Numbered from the stretch's first letter, positions 7,644 through 16,710 are shown. The stretch: 64,000 nucleotides of DNA from Telluria beijingensis (GCF_030770395.1 NZ_CP132480.1:4837205-4901204), one strand, 5' to 3'. Notes: generated from the letters alone by a model not told the origin. Translations and numbers: made by a program.

Positions 7644-10533
7644 CGTGTTCTCCTCCGGCGTGGCCGGGCAGGGTGCGGTACCAGCGTCCGCGGATCAGGT
7701 TGCCGACGACCTGCTGCGCGCTCTGGTCCCAGGTCAGCCATGGCATGCCGGTCGAGGCCGGGGCCTGGCCGGCGCGATGCAGGGCCAGCCACGCGTCGAT
7801 CGACGCGGCCAGGTCTTGCGGCGCCATGCCGTCGAAATAATGGGCGTGGATGCCGGCCACTTCGCGGAACACCGGCAGGCCGCGCGCGATGATCGGCGTG
7901 CCATGCTGGGCGGCCTCGATCAGCGGCAGTCCGAAACCCTCGCCTTCGGACGGGAACAGCAGGGCCGAGGCGCCGGCATACAGCTTGAGCAGCATCTCGT
8001 CCGAGATGCCGGCCAGCCAGAACAGGCGCTTGCCGAGTTCGGGGTGGGTCTTCATGCGCTCGGCCACCGCATCGACCATCCAGCCCTGCTTGCCGACCAC
8101 GACCAGGTTGGCGTCGACGCCGCGCTCCCACAGCTGCTCGAACGCGGCCAGCGCCTGGGCATGGCCCTTGCGCGGCTCGACCGTGCCGACCATCAGGAAG
8201 CTTGGCCGCTGCGCCAGGGCGCCCAGCACGATCGACGCGTCCGGCGGCAGGCCGGTGCTCGGCGCGCTGGCATTGATGTCGGCGCCCAGGTGGAACCAGC
8301 CCAGTTGCAGCGGCAGTTCGCGCTGCAGGCCCTGCTGTTCGTACCAGGTCGCCAGTTCGTCGGCCACGGCGCGCGAGATGCACAGCACGCCGTCCGCCAC
8401 CTTGTGCACGGTGCGCAGGAAGTCGCCGAAGCCCTGGTCGGTCCCGAACGGGAACACGTCCGGACGCAGCATCGGCAGGATGTCGTACATGCAGAAATAG
8501 ATCTCGACGCCGCGGTCGCGCATCGACAGCAGCAGGCGCTCGTTCTGGTGCACGCCGGACAGGAACAGGTCGAGGCCGAAGAACACGTCGCCCGGATGCA
8601 GGTCGACCGGCGCGTCTTCCATCATCACCATGTCTTCGCCCACCAGGCCCAGGCCGAAGCGGCGCGCGTAGTGGTAGGGGCGGTTGCCGCCCGTGGTGAA
8701 CACCGGCTCGACGCGGTAACCGGCCGGCGGGGTCGCGATGAGGGACAGCAGGATGCTGCGCACCACGCGCTGGATGCCGGTCTTGAGGTCGGTCTGGACC
8801 AGGGCCGAGACGTCCACCAGCAGCTGGCGGGTCGGCGGCGCGGGCAGGTTGAAGGCGATGGCTTCGGCCAGCGCCGGCAACGCATCGTCGGCGCAGCGCC
8901 GGGCGGCGGCCGATACCAGCGCGCGGTAGCCGGCATGCGGGCCGCGGCCAGGCGTGGCGAAGTGCTCGATCGCTTCCATGCACAGGCGTCCGGCGTGGGC
9001 CGGGGCGTGTTCGGTTTCCATGAAGGCCAGCGCGCGCGCGCCGAGGGCGCCGCGGCGGGCCGGATCGCCGTGCAACTGCGCCAATGCGTCGGCCAGTTGG
9101 GCGGTCTCGAATTCGTCGGGCAGCATGACCACCAGGTCGCTGTCGATGGAGGCGGTCGAACCGTGGGCGTTGACGATCGTCGGCGCGCCATACAGCAGGC
9201 AGTCGAGCACCGCGGCCGAGGTCTCGCCGCGCGAGGAGCCGCGCAGTTGCACCGCGGTGTCGCAGGCGATTACGTAATCGGCATAGGTGGCGGCATCGGC
9301 GAAGCCGGTGATCGTGATGCGGTCGGCGCAGGCGCTGTTCTTGATCTTCTTGCTCAAGTCGCTGCCATAGCGGCTGCTGTCGTTCTGGCCCACGAACACG
9401 AGTTGGCAATTGGGGTCGTTCGCCAGCGGCGAGGCCAGGAACGCGTCCAGCAGCTCGTCATTGAGCTTGGTCGGGCCCAGCATGCCGAAGGTGCAGACGA
9501 GGTAGTCGCTGTCGCGCAGCTTGAGCCGCTGGCGCGCGGCGGCGCGGGCGGCCGGGGTGGCGCTGCCTTCGGGCTTGCCGCGCAGCAGGGGCACGCTGCG
9601 CCAGTCCTTGCCGGCGCCTTCGCCATACCACTGGGCGGCGAGCTGCTTGGGGAATTCGGAGTGGACGATGACGCCGGTGGCGTGATCGAGCACGCCGCGG
9701 TTGCTCGGATACTTCCAGACCGCGCGGTTGCGTCCCGCCTGGCGGTGGCCCAGCAGGCCCGTGTAGCCGTGCGACTGGTACAGCGCGCGCAGGAAGCCCT
9801 GCGGCAGCACGCGGTCGTTTTCCAGGTAGTCGAGCACGTTCGACAGGTAGAAATCGTGCAGCACCACGATGCCCGGCACGGCGCGCAGCAGGTCGAACAT
9901 ATGCCCGTGCACCGGCGAATTGCCGAAGTGGTAGACCACGCGCTGGAATTCGTGGGCATGGGCGCGCAGCCAATCCGGGCTGCGCTGCGGGAACGATGCC
10001 AGGCGCGGGTCCGTCACCGGGTCCTGGTCGACGATCAGTTCGATGTCGTACCAGGCCGCCAGCTCGGGCACCAGTTCGGCGCTGTAGTCGGCGATGCCGG
10101 ATTTTTGCGGCGGCAGCGGCGACACATAGGCCAGGCGCGGACGCCTGGCCGGGGCGCCGGGCGCCGCGCGTTCGGCGGCAGTGGCCTGCACCCGCGTCCA
10201 TAGTTGGGTGATCTCTTCCTGGCCCGCGACCACGCTCGGCACACCGGCCGGCGCGCTGCCCGTCGTCACCACCACGGAAGGTTCCAGGCTGGCCAGCGCG
10301 CCGTCGCGCAGCAGCGTGGCCAGGGCCGGGTCGGCCGGCAGGGAAAACGGCCGCACGCGGCTGCGCGGCACCAGGCCGTCGAAGGCGAGGCGCAGGCGGT
10401 CGCTGGCCTCCGGCTCGCTGGCGGGAGTGGCCAGCCACAGCTCGTGGCCGGCGGCCAGGCGCGCGAGGTCGCGCATCTGCGCCAGGGTGTCGTGTGACGC
10501 CGGTCCGGCGAGGAAATCGATGACGATGCGCAT
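7636..10533 (-). CDS. Tandem GT4 glycosyltransferase (two GT-B domains)
   Basis: 965 aa, about twice the length of a single GT4 enzyme. The first unit has LAYVSPLPPQKSGIADYSAE near residue 133 and the donor-site stretch RGETSAAVLDCLLYGAP near residue 435. The second begins LLVDVSALVQTDLKTGIQRV near residue 590 and has TVEPRKGH and the EX7E donor motif in SEGEGFGLPLIEAAQHGTP at about 862. Double GT4 enzymes such as mannan O-antigen polymerases build more than one linkage, so this is the best candidate for main-chain synthesis of the exported polysaccharide. It lies 3 bases after the FkbM gene. Cytoplasmic; no signal peptide or membrane segment. Sugar specificity cannot be read. Confidence 0.85.
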   Translation of the reverse strand: MRIVIDFLAGPASHDTLAQMRDLARLAAGHELWLATPASEPEASDRLRLAFDGLVPRSRVRPFSLPADPALATLLRDGALASLEPSVVVTTGSAPAGVPSVVAGQEEITQLWTRVQATAAERAAPGAPARRPRLAYVSPLPPQKSGIADYSAELVPELAAWYDIELIVDQDPVTDPRLASFPQRSPDWLRAHAHEFQRVVYHFGNSPVHGHMFDLLRAVPGIVVLHDFYLSNVLDYLENDRVLPQGFLRALYQSHGYTGLLGHRQAGRNRAVWKYPSNRGVLDHATGVIVHSEFPKQLAAQWYGEGAGKDWRSVPLLRGKPEGSATPAARAAARQRLKLRDSDYLVCTFGMLGPTKLNDELLDAFLASPLANDPNCQLVFVGQNDSSRYGSDLSKKIKNSACADRITITGFADAATYADYVIACDTAVQLRGSSRGETSAAVLDCLLYGAPTIVNAHGSTASIDSDLVVMLPDEFETAQLADALAQLHGDPARRGALGARALAFMETEHAPAHAGRLCMEAIEHFATPGRGPHAGYRALVSAAARRCADDALPALAEAIAFNLPAPPTRQLLVDVSALVQTDLKTGIQRVVRSILLSLIATPPAGYRVEPVFTTGGNRPYHYARRFGLGLVGEDMVMMEDAPVDLHPGDVFFGLDLFLSGVHQNERLLLSMRDRGVEIYFCMYDILPMLRPDVFPFGTDQGFGDFLRTVHKVADGVLCISRAVADELATWYEQQGLQRELPLQLGWFHLGADINASAPSTGLPPDASIVLGALAQRPSFLMVGTVEPRKGHAQALAAFEQLWERGVDANLVVVGKQGWMVDAVAERMKTHPELGKRLFWLAGISDEMLLKLYAGASALLFPSEGEGFGLPLIEAAQHGTPIIARGLPVFREVAGIHAHYFDGMAPQDLAASIDAWLALHRAGQAPASTGMPWLTWDQSAQQVVGNLIRGRWYRTLPGHAGGEHDA

Positions 10534-10536
10534 GGC

Positions 10537-11979
10537 TTAACTATCCGACTGCTGGTTACCGCGGGCGCGTTGCAGGTCGGCCAGCACGGTGCGGGCCGAC
10601 TGCGGCAAGCCCTTGAGTTCTTCGGGGACCTCGACGCCGAACGACGCCTGCTGCTGCGGCGGATCGAGCTTGATCGAGGCGATCGAGGCGCTGACGCGCT
10701 CGTTGATCGCGGGATGGCTGCGCAGCACCGGGATCACCAGGCGCCGCACGCGCTCGTTGGCGGTGAGGCGGTTGACGATGCGGCGCGCCAGGTTCGGGCG
10801 GCGCAGCGCGATCGCCAGCGAGCCGGCGGCGCGCAAGGGACGGGTGACCTTCCACGAGGTGCTGGCCAGGGTCGCCTTGAGGCGCTCGTCGACGCCGCGC
10901 GCCCAGTCCGACAGCTGGCGCGCGCTTTCGTGCACGTGGGCCAGCTGTTCCTGCAGCAGGGTGATTTGTTCGTCAGCGCGCTGCTTTTCTTCTTCGGCGC
11001 GGCGGATCTCGCGCGCCAGGGTGTCCTGCTCGGTGCGCAGCGCGATCTCCAGGCGCACACGACGCTCCTCGGCGTCCTTCGCCTCGGCTTCGGCGTGCGC
11101 CGCCAGCGCCTGCAGCCGCGATTCCGATGCCTGCAGCGCCATGTTCTGCGCCACGGCCTGCTGCTCCGCCTTTGCCGCCAGCGCACGCAGCCGTTCTTCC
11201 GACGCCTGCAGCGCTTCTGCCTGCGTCCGCAGCGCTCCTGCCTGCGCCTGCAGCGATTCTTCCTGCGCCTCGACGTTGGCCCAGGCACGGTCCAGGTGGT
11301 AGGAGATGAAGGCGTCGAACACGTTCGGCTGGATGCCGAAGTGCTGCATCAGTTCAGGGTGTTCCTCGGCCACGTACCAGCGATTGAGGCCGTCGAACCA
11401 GGCGAAGCGGTAGCCCTGGGTATCGACCAGGTGTTCCCAGCTGGCGTGGTTGGTCTCGCGGCTGTTGGGCAGCGTAGCCTCGATCACCAGCACCCACGGG
11501 CGCCAGCGCTTGAAGTCCATGCCGCGCAGGACGTCGCCTTCGAAACCTTCGACGTCGATCTTCAGGAAGTGGACCTCGCCGCGCACGTGTTCCTCGCACA
11601 CCGAGGCCAGGGTGCGCACCGGCACCTTGAGTTCGGCGACCGTATGGCCTTCGGCGCGGTGCATCTCGGCCACGGCCTGGTCGGGCGAGGCCCAGCCGCG
11701 CACCTCGGGCACGTCATACAGCGTCAGTTCGCCGTTGTCGGCGCCGGCGGCGATCGCCAGGTTGATGTCGCGCGGGCGCTGCTCTTCGAACTGCGCATGG
11801 AAGGCCGGCAGCGGCTCGATGCTGATGCCGCGCCAGCCGCGCTCGTAGAAGGCCTTGGTGACCGAGTGCTCGACCGGGTCGCTGGCGCCGACGTCGATGT
11901 AGAAACCGTCGGCGACGTGGCCGAGGGCGCGCCACAGCAGCACGTCCTCGGCGTTCTGGGAATAGGAAACGAATGTCAT
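10537..11979 (-). CDS. FkbM-family methyltransferase with coiled-coil C-terminus
   Basis: 480 aa from the ATG at 11977-11979 (MTFVSYSQNAEDVLLW), overlapping the wzt stop as ATGA; the longer frame is the wzt shadow. The N-terminal 230 residues are a class I SAM methyltransferase of the FkbM group, with FYIDVGASDP as motif I, WRGISIEPLPAFHAQF, and HFLKIDVEGFEGDVL. Residues about 245-370 are a long Ala/Glu/Gln-rich coiled coil. A basic region around TSWKVTRPLRAAGSL follows, a motif seen in several polysaccharide-locus proteins. A methyltransferase with a coiled coil next to a Wzt that has a carbohydrate-binding domain recalls WbdD of E. coli O8/O9, where terminal methylation stops chain growth and marks chains for export. 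That parallel is inference; no kinase domain is present. Confidence 0.8.
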   Translation of the reverse strand: MTFVSYSQNAEDVLLWRALGHVADGFYIDVGASDPVEHSVTKAFYERGWRGISIEPLPAFHAQFEEQRPRDINLAIAAGADNGELTLYDVPEVRGWASPDQAVAEMHRAEGHTVAELKVPVRTLASVCEEHVRGEVHFLKIDVEGFEGDVLRGMDFKRWRPWVLVIEATLPNSRETNHASWEHLVDTQGYRFAWFDGLNRWYVAEEHPELMQHFGIQPNVFDAFISYHLDRAWANVEAQEESLQAQAGALRTQAEALQASEERLRALAAKAEQQAVAQNMALQASESRLQALAAHAEAEAKDAEERRVRLEIALRTEQDTLAREIRRAEEEKQRADEQITLLQEQLAHVHESARQLSDWARGVDERLKATLASTSWKVTRPLRAAGSLAIALRRPNLARRIVNRLTANERVRRLVIPVLRSHPAINERVSASIASIKLDPPQQQASFGVEVPEELKGLPQSARTVLADLQRARGNQQSDS

Positions 11980-13199
11980 GTGCGTTGGATGTCGATGGCC
12001 GGGTCGAGCCAGGCCGAACCTTCGAAATGGGGCCGGCGCATATTCATCACGGTGAATACCAGGGCCAGGTCGCGCCATTCATAGTTGTTGACCAGGTGGG
12101 TGTCGGTGCTGACGATGGCGGTGGCGACCGAATAGCTGCCCGGGCCCAGGTTCATCGGGAAGGCGAAGCGGTAGACCACCTCTTCGCCGGCCGCCACGTC
12201 GTCGAGCGGCAGCTGCTTGAGGTGGGTATTGGTGCCGTACATCGGCTGGCCCAGGCGGTCCTTGATCATGTAGCCGAGCACCATGCGCGGGATCGGGGCG
12301 TTAACCTGCACCCGCACCTCGAGGGTGACCGGGCTGCCGACGTCGACCACTTCGACCCGCTCGCCGTGTTCGTCGAGCAGGGCGATGTCGCTGACGGTGG
12401 CTTCGCCGGTGCCGGACACGGTCTGGACCTTGCCATCGGAGGTTTCGCCCTGGCGCACGGTGTCGTTCTCGCGCTCGGCGATCATGGCGTTGTAGTAGTC
12501 CATGATTTCCTCGGGCTTGCCTTCGCGCGCCAGGCGCCCGCCGTCGAGCAGGATGGCGCGGTCGCACACCGACTGGATCGCCTGCTTGTCGTGCGAGACC
12601 AGCAGCAGGGTGGTGCCCTGTTTCTGGAACTGGCGGATGCGGTCGAAGCTCTTGTGCTGGAAGTAGGCGTCGCCCACCGACAGCGCCTCGTCGACGATCA
12701 GGATATCGGGCCGGCGCGCGGTGGCGACCGAGAACGCGACCCGCATCTGCATGCCGCTCGAGTACACCCGCACCGGCTGGTCCATGTAGTCGCCGATGTC
12801 GGCGAAGGCCTCGATCTGCGGCATCAGTTCGGTGATCTGCTCGACCGTCATGCCCAGCAGCTGGCCGGCCATATAGGCGTTCTGGCGGCCGGTGAAGTCG
12901 GGGTGGAAGCCCATGCCCAGTTCGAGCAGGGCGGCCACGCTGCCATCCATCCAGACGTTGCCGGTGGTGGGTTGCGTGGTGCCGGTGATCAGCTTGAGCA
13001 GCGTGCTCTTGCCCGCGCCGTTGATGCCGATCAGGCCCACGGCCTCGCCCGGCGACACCGTGAAGCTGACGTCGCGCAGCACCCATTTGAGCGTATGGCG
13101 CGGGCCGCCGAACGGCAGCATCCATTCGGCCAGGCGCGACAGCCGGGTCGGATAGGTTTTATAGGCCTTGCCCAGGTTGGAGACGGTAATCGTGCCCAT
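11976..13199 (-). CDS. wzt: Polysaccharide ABC exporter, ATP-binding subunit with carbohydrate-binding domain
   Basis: 407 aa. The ABC domain (about 1-245) has Walker A GINGAGKST, a signature around VYSSGMQMRVAF and Walker B ILIVDEAL followed by SVGDAYF, which is typical of Wzt/TagH/KpsT exporters. Residues about 270-400 are a beta-rich Wzt C-terminal domain, which in O8/O9-type systems binds the modified non-reducing end of the O-chain. Its presence suggests that the exported glycan carries a terminal mark, for which the adjacent FkbM methyltransferase is the obvious source. It overlaps the wzm stop by 1 base and the FkbM start by 4, so stoichiometric translation is likely. Confidence 0.93.
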   Translation of the reverse strand: MGTITVSNLGKAYKTYPTRLSRLAEWMLPFGGPRHTLKWVLRDVSFTVSPGEAVGLIGINGAGKSTLLKLITGTTQPTTGNVWMDGSVAALLELGMGFHPDFTGRQNAYMAGQLLGMTVEQITELMPQIEAFADIGDYMDQPVRVYSSGMQMRVAFSVATARRPDILIVDEALSVGDAYFQHKSFDRIRQFQKQGTTLLLVSHDKQAIQSVCDRAILLDGGRLAREGKPEEIMDYYNAMIAERENDTVRQGETSDGKVQTVSGTGEATVSDIALLDEHGERVEVVDVGSPVTLEVRVQVNAPIPRMVLGYMIKDRLGQPMYGTNTHLKQLPLDDVAAGEEVVYRFAFPMNLGPGSYSVATAIVSTDTHLVNNYEWRDLALVFTVMNMRRPHFEGSAWLDPAIDIQRT

Positions 13200-13999
13200 C
13201 AGAGTTCATCCACCATTTCACCGGCGCGCTTGCGGAACAGGCGCATGCCGAAACCGCACAGCAGCAGCGCCAGCAGCGCCACCAGGCCGATCCGCTGCCA
13301 GTCGGGCGCCGTGCCGTGCACCAGCACCGCCTGGTAGGCTTCGATCAGCGGCACCATCGGGTTCCAGGCCAGCATGCCGCGGATTTCGTCGGGCAGGATC
13401 GAGGCCGGATACACGATCGGGGTCAGCCAGAACCAGAACTGCATCGCGATCGTCACGAACTGGCCGACGTCGCGGAAAAAGACATTGAGTACGCCGACGA
13501 TCATGGCCAGGCCGATCGCCAGCAGCACCTGCACCAGCAGCACCGGCAGGATGGCGGCGAACATCAGGCCCGGGAAATTGCCGGTCGCGACCAGGAAGAT
13601 CAGGAACAGGCCGAAGATGATGGCGAAGTTGACCAGCGAGCTCAGCACCACGATCACCGGCAGGCAGATGCGCGGGAAGCTGATCTTCTTGATCACGTTG
13701 GCCTGCTCGATGAACATGTTCTGGCCGCGCGCGACGATCTCGGCGAACAGGCCCCAGGTCAGGATTCCGGCGCACAGGTAGATCGAGTAGGCGAAGCCCG
13801 ATTCGGCGCCGGGCAGGCGGGTGCGCATGACCTCGGAAAAGATCACGGTGTACACCAGGATCATGGCGAGGGGACTGAGCACCGACCACAGGGCGCCCAG
13901 CATGGCATTGGCGTATTTCGACTGGAATTCGCGTTTGACGCTGCCCAGCACGAAACCGCGGTAGGCCCACAGGCCGCGCAGCATCAGGGGCGAAATCAT
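13199..13999 (-). CDS. wzm: Polysaccharide ABC exporter, permease subunit
   Basis: 266 aa with six hydrophobic segments, an ABC-2 type permease of the Wzm/TagG/KpsM family. It opens MLRGLWAYRGFVLGSVKREF and has QSKYANAMLGALWSVLSPLA just before the first membrane segment, a hallmark of the family. First gene of the minus-strand operon; about 85 bases of leader separate it from a TATAAT box. With Wzt it carries undecaprenyl-diphosphate-linked polysaccharide across the inner membrane. Confidence 0.93.
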   Translation of the reverse strand: MISPLMLRGLWAYRGFVLGSVKREFQSKYANAMLGALWSVLSPLAMILVYTVIFSEVMRTRLPGAESGFAYSIYLCAGILTWGLFAEIVARGQNMFIEQANVIKKISFPRICLPVIVVLSSLVNFAIIFGLFLIFLVATGNFPGLMFAAILPVLLVQVLLAIGLAMIVGVLNVFFRDVGQFVTIAMQFWFWLTPIVYPASILPDEIRGMLAWNPMVPLIEAYQAVLVHGTAPDWQRIGLVALLALLLCGFGMRLFRKRAGEMVDEL

Positions 14000-14090
14000 G
14001 GGGCGATGGCGTTGAAAAGCGCCCGGGATGGGGGCGGCAAGGTTGTCGTCACGGTGGCTTGTCTATGAAATGCTGGAGGGTGAGGGCGAA

Positions 14091-14096
14091 ATTATA
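14091..14096 (-). promoter_or_regulatory. -10 box of the wzm polysaccharide operon
   Basis: ATTATA on the plus strand is a consensus TATAAT on the minus strand, about 90 bases upstream of wzm and in an AT-rich dip between wzm and the crp-like gene. No good -35 sits 17 bases upstream, so an activator may be needed. The same GGTATAATTTC context precedes the cyclase operon near 19910. Confidence 0.5.
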
Positions 14097-14178
14097 CCCC
14101 ACGGTCCAGCTCACATATTGTTCAATTGTAACGACGTGTCATCGCCTGGTGATCGTCTGCGGTAGTGCAGGATGCTAC

Positions 14179-14928
14179 TTATTCACCTTGCACCAGTTTG
14201 TCCAGGGCATCCGGCTTGACGATGACCAGGCGATTGGCATCCTTCTGCACGATCCCCTGCTGGACCAGCGCCGCCAGCGCCCGGGTCACGGTCTCGCGGC
14301 TGGTATTGATCATATTGGCAATGTCTTGATGCGTCGGCAGGTTTTCCAGCACCAGCGGCCCGCCGGGCGCGACTTGCCGCCGCTCCTGCATCGACAGGTA
14401 GGTATAGATGCGCTTGGCCGTATTGTTAATGCTGAGCAGTGCGCGGAATTCGGAATCGCGCTGGATCTTCTGCGCCAGGTGGCGCAGCATCTGGTTCGCC
14501 ACAGACGGCGAGTGCGAGAACAGGTGCATCGCGGTCGTGGCCGGCAAGAACGCTACCACCACCGCGGTCAGCGCCACCACCGAGGCCGAGCGGGTCGAGT
14601 TATTGATCAGCGCAATCTCGCCGAAGAAGTCGCCCGGCATCAGCATGCGCAGGCCGATCGCCCGCCCATCCTCGGTAATGTCGACCACCTGCAATTGGCC
14701 GGACAGCAGGAACAGCAGGCCGTCGCCATGTCCACCCTTCTGCAGGACGATCTCGCGCTTGGCATAGTGACGGAAACGCAACTCCTGCTTGATGGGGACG
14801 AGTTCTTCATCGCTGAGGTCGGCCAGCAGCGGAATCTTGCGCAGGTGAACCTGCGCTTCCAGCTTCTTGGGGATCAGCGGCGCGTCGGGCGCCGGCGTCA
14901 TGCTGCCGATGGAGGGGTCTCGGTTCAA
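14179..14928 (-). CDS. Crp/Fnr-family transcription regulator with CRP-type recognition helix
   Basis: About 249 aa if started at the TTG at 14926-14928, which has GAGG six bases upstream; the ATG at 14901 (MTPAPDAPL) has no such site and is the alternative. The cyclic-nucleotide-binding domain includes FFGEIALINNSTRSASV, keeping the Gly-Glu and Arg-Ser that contact cAMP in E. coli CRP. The HTH contains HQDIANMINTSRETVTRAL; SRETVxR matches the CRP helix that reads TGTGA half-sites, rather than the FNR form. No FNR-type cysteine cluster is seen. It is therefore a plausible reader of the TGTGA-N6-TCACA sites at 19946, 21820 and 24024. The immediate upstream neighbour is vanZ, whose stop lies just before the start, so the two are probably co-transcribed. 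Confidence 0.85.
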   Translation of the reverse strand: MNRDPSIGSMTPAPDAPLIPKKLEAQVHLRKIPLLADLSDEELVPIKQELRFRHYAKREIVLQKGGHGDGLLFLLSGQLQVVDITEDGRAIGLRMLMPGDFFGEIALINNSTRSASVVALTAVVVAFLPATTAMHLFSHSPSVANQMLRHLAQKIQRDSEFRALLSINNTAKRIYTYLSMQERRQVAPGGPLVLENLPTHQDIANMINTSRETVTRALAALVQQGIVQKDANRLVIVKPDALDKLVQGE

Positions 14929-14936
14929 TTCATGCC

Positions 14937-15266
14937 TCAAAAAATCGGGGCGACCAGGCAGGTCGAGAGCGCCGCGAAGGCGATGCCGCCCGCATTGGCC
15001 GCCAGGTCGCGCCAGCAGAAGCGCCGGTCGGGCAGCAGGGACTGCAGGCATTCGATGACCCAGCCCGCGAGCAGCAGGCCCAGCAGCCACAACAGGGCCG
15101 AGGACATATCGTGCGCAAGCGGCAGCGCCAGACCGGTCAGGATAGCAAAACTGACAAAGTGCAACACCTTGTCGTTCGGGAGGGGCGGGAGCCAGCGGTT
15201 GGGGACCAGGCAGCCGACGGTGACGGCCAAGGCGGCCAGCACGAACAGCAATGCGTTCCAGCCCAT
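14937..15266 (-). CDS. VanZ-like small membrane protein
   Basis: 109 aa, four hydrophobic segments. The VanZ family signature is visible in PNDKVLHFVSFAILTGLAL and in the later WVIECLQSLLPDRRFCWRDL followed by AANAGGI. VanZ-like proteins are widespread inner-membrane proteins of unclear role; the name comes from teicoplanin resistance and says little here. The stop precedes the crp-like start by a few bases, so this is likely the first gene of a two-gene unit with the regulator. The 177 bases upstream (15267-15443) hold no gene. Confidence 0.75.
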   Translation of the reverse strand: MGWNALLFVLAALAVTVGCLVPNRWLPPLPNDKVLHFVSFAILTGLALPLAHDMSSALLWLLGLLLAGWVIECLQSLLPDRRFCWRDLAANAGGIAFAALSTCLVAPIF

Positions 15267-15443
15267 CAGAACGAGCCCATCTGTTTAACGAAAATCATAC
15301 GGGCATGATTGTATATGCTCGGGCCTGGCTGTGCGTGGTTTACCTGTGCGGGCTGCGGCATTTCGGCACGCGTGTGTCGGTCAACAGGCGCCGATCGTCG
15401 TTGGCGCCGTTAGCACGTCATCAAGTGCCGCTAGCGCGTAGCA

Positions 15444-15548
15444 CGTCATTCCCGCGCAGGCGGGAATCCAAGGCTCTCCGAGTTGCCACTTCTATAAGCA
15501 GGATTGGTGTGCTGGCTGCCTTGGATTCCCGCCTGCGCGGGAATGACG
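15444..15548. repeat. 31-bp perfect inverted repeat, dRS3-like
   Basis: The 31 bases at 15444-15474 recur exactly, in reverse complement, at 15518-15548, 43 bases apart. Each arm holds the 20-mer ATTCCCGCGCAGGCGGGAAT or its complement, itself of ATTCCC-N8-GGGAAT form like the neisserial dRS3 element and the dispersed 'IPAQAGIQ' repeats of many proteobacteria. The pair overlaps the 3' end of the acyltransferase gene. It could form a long cruciform or act as a two-way terminator. Confidence 0.85.
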
Positions 15549-16708
15549 GCTTCAGAGGTAGCGGGAATGACGGCTTCAGAGGCAGCGGGAATGACGGCGT
15601 CGGGGGCCGCGTGACTGACGGCGGCAGGCCGCCGCAGCCAGCGCCGCGCTGCACGCATCGCCGGCGCCTCGACCCAGTGCCAGGACAGCAGGGACAGCGG
15701 CACCAGCGCCACCAGGCACAGCGCCAGCGCCAGGTGCGGCGTAGCGCCCGGCACCAGCTCGCTGATCATCATCAGCACCGGCCAGTGATAGATATACACG
15801 GCATACGAATAATCGTGGCGCTGCACGTGGCCCAGGCCGCGCAGGCGTGCGCTGCCGATCCACAATGCCAGCGCGGCCACCGCCAGTGCGATGCCGAACC
15901 AGGTGAGCGGATGCTGGGTCATGGCCACCGAACGGGTCCAGTTGAGCCCCACCAGCGCCAGCGCGCACAGGACGTGCACGGCGCCGATGCGCAGTTGCGG
16001 GGCCAGGGTCTGCAGCAGCACGCCGGTCAGGAACAGCGACCACAGGCGCACTTCCCACAGGTAGCCGCTCAGCACCTCGGGGAACAGGTTGGCCGCCAGC
16101 AGCAAGAAGATGGCGGCGCCGCGCAGCCACTGGCGCATCGGCAGCATGGCGGCCACGCCGACCAGGGCCAGCACCACGTACATGCGGCCTTCCCAATACA
16201 GGGTCCACAGCACGCCGTTCAGGTTGCGGCCGCCGAACACGCCGGGAATGCTCAGCTCTTCGGGCGGGATATTGTATTGAAGCCAATGCAAAACCGTGTT
16301 GCCGAAAATATAGCGCCACGGCGCCGGATCGAACAGGCCGGCCACGCCCTGCACCGAAAAGAACGCCACCGCGACCACGGTGCACAACAGCGTGGCCACG
16401 AACAGGCCCGGCACGATGCGCGCCACGCGGCGCACGGCGAAGCGGCCCAGGTGCGGATCGCGCAGCCAGCTCTGGCTGACGAACATGCCGCTGATCAGGA
16501 AGAAGATGCCGACCGCCAGCGCGCCGACATCGGTCACCGGGCGTAGCCTGGACGTGAGAGGATCGAGCCCCGCCGCGACTGGGCTCATCTGGTAAGCGTG
16601 GTACACCACGACCGCCAGCGCGCACGCCAGGCGCACGGCGTTGAAGCCGTTATCGTGGGTTTCGGTGGCGGCGCCCAGGGTGCGCGCTGGCGGCGAAAAA
16701 AGGGACAT
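15446..16708 (-). CDS. Acyltransferase 3 (OafA/YrhL-type), repeat-extended C-terminus
   Basis: 420 aa from the ATG at 16706-16708 (MSLFSPPAR), with AGGA about ten bases upstream and 2 bases after the preceding stop; an ATG at 16726 is possible but lacks a ribosome site. Family features: FNAVRLACALAVVVYHAYQM (catalytic-type R and H in the first segment), FFLISGMFVSQSW, then about ten membrane segments and HDYSYAVYIYHWPVLM. These enzymes O-acetylate surface glycans. The last 55 residues or so are not acyltransferase sequence: they are translated dRS3-like repeats (VIPAQAGIQ) and the 8-aa tandem. The original stop was probably lost when the repeat inserted. Third gene of the cyclase operon. Confidence 0.88.
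   Translation of the reverse strand: MSLFSPPARTLGAATETHDNGFNAVRLACALAVVVYHAYQMSPVAAGLDPLTSRLRPVTDVGALAVGIFFLISGMFVSQSWLRDPHLGRFAVRRVARIVPGLFVATLLCTVVAVAFFSVQGVAGLFDPAPWRYIFGNTVLHWLQYNIPPEELSIPGVFGGRNLNGVLWTLYWEGRMYVVLALVGVAAMLPMRQWLRGAAIFLLLAANLFPEVLSGYLWEVRLWSLFLTGVLLQTLAPQLRIGAVHVLCALALVGLNWTRSVAMTQHPLTWFGIALAVAALALWIGSARLRGLGHVQRHDYSYAVYIYHWPVLMMISELVPGATPHLALALCLVALVPLSLLSWHWVEAPAMRAARRWLRRPAAVSHAAPDAVIPAASEAVIPATSEAVIPAQAGIQGSQHTNPAYRSGNSESLGFPPARE
15537..15606. repeat. 24-bp tandem repeat in the acyltransferase 3' end
   Basis: Two full copies (15537-15560 and 15561-15584) of a unit starting GCGGGAATGACGGCTTCAGA and a partial third to 15606. The first overlaps the right arm of the inverted repeat, so the array looks grown from that arm. 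On the minus strand it encodes an eight-residue unit, EAVIPATS or close variants, in frame. Confidence 0.8.
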
Positions 16709-16710
16709 GG

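Noticed and set aside
15444..15548. Inverted repeat as ends of an insertion sequence or integron site
   Set aside because: Only 43 bases lie between the arms and no transposase is near; the core matches dispersed dRS3-like repeats.
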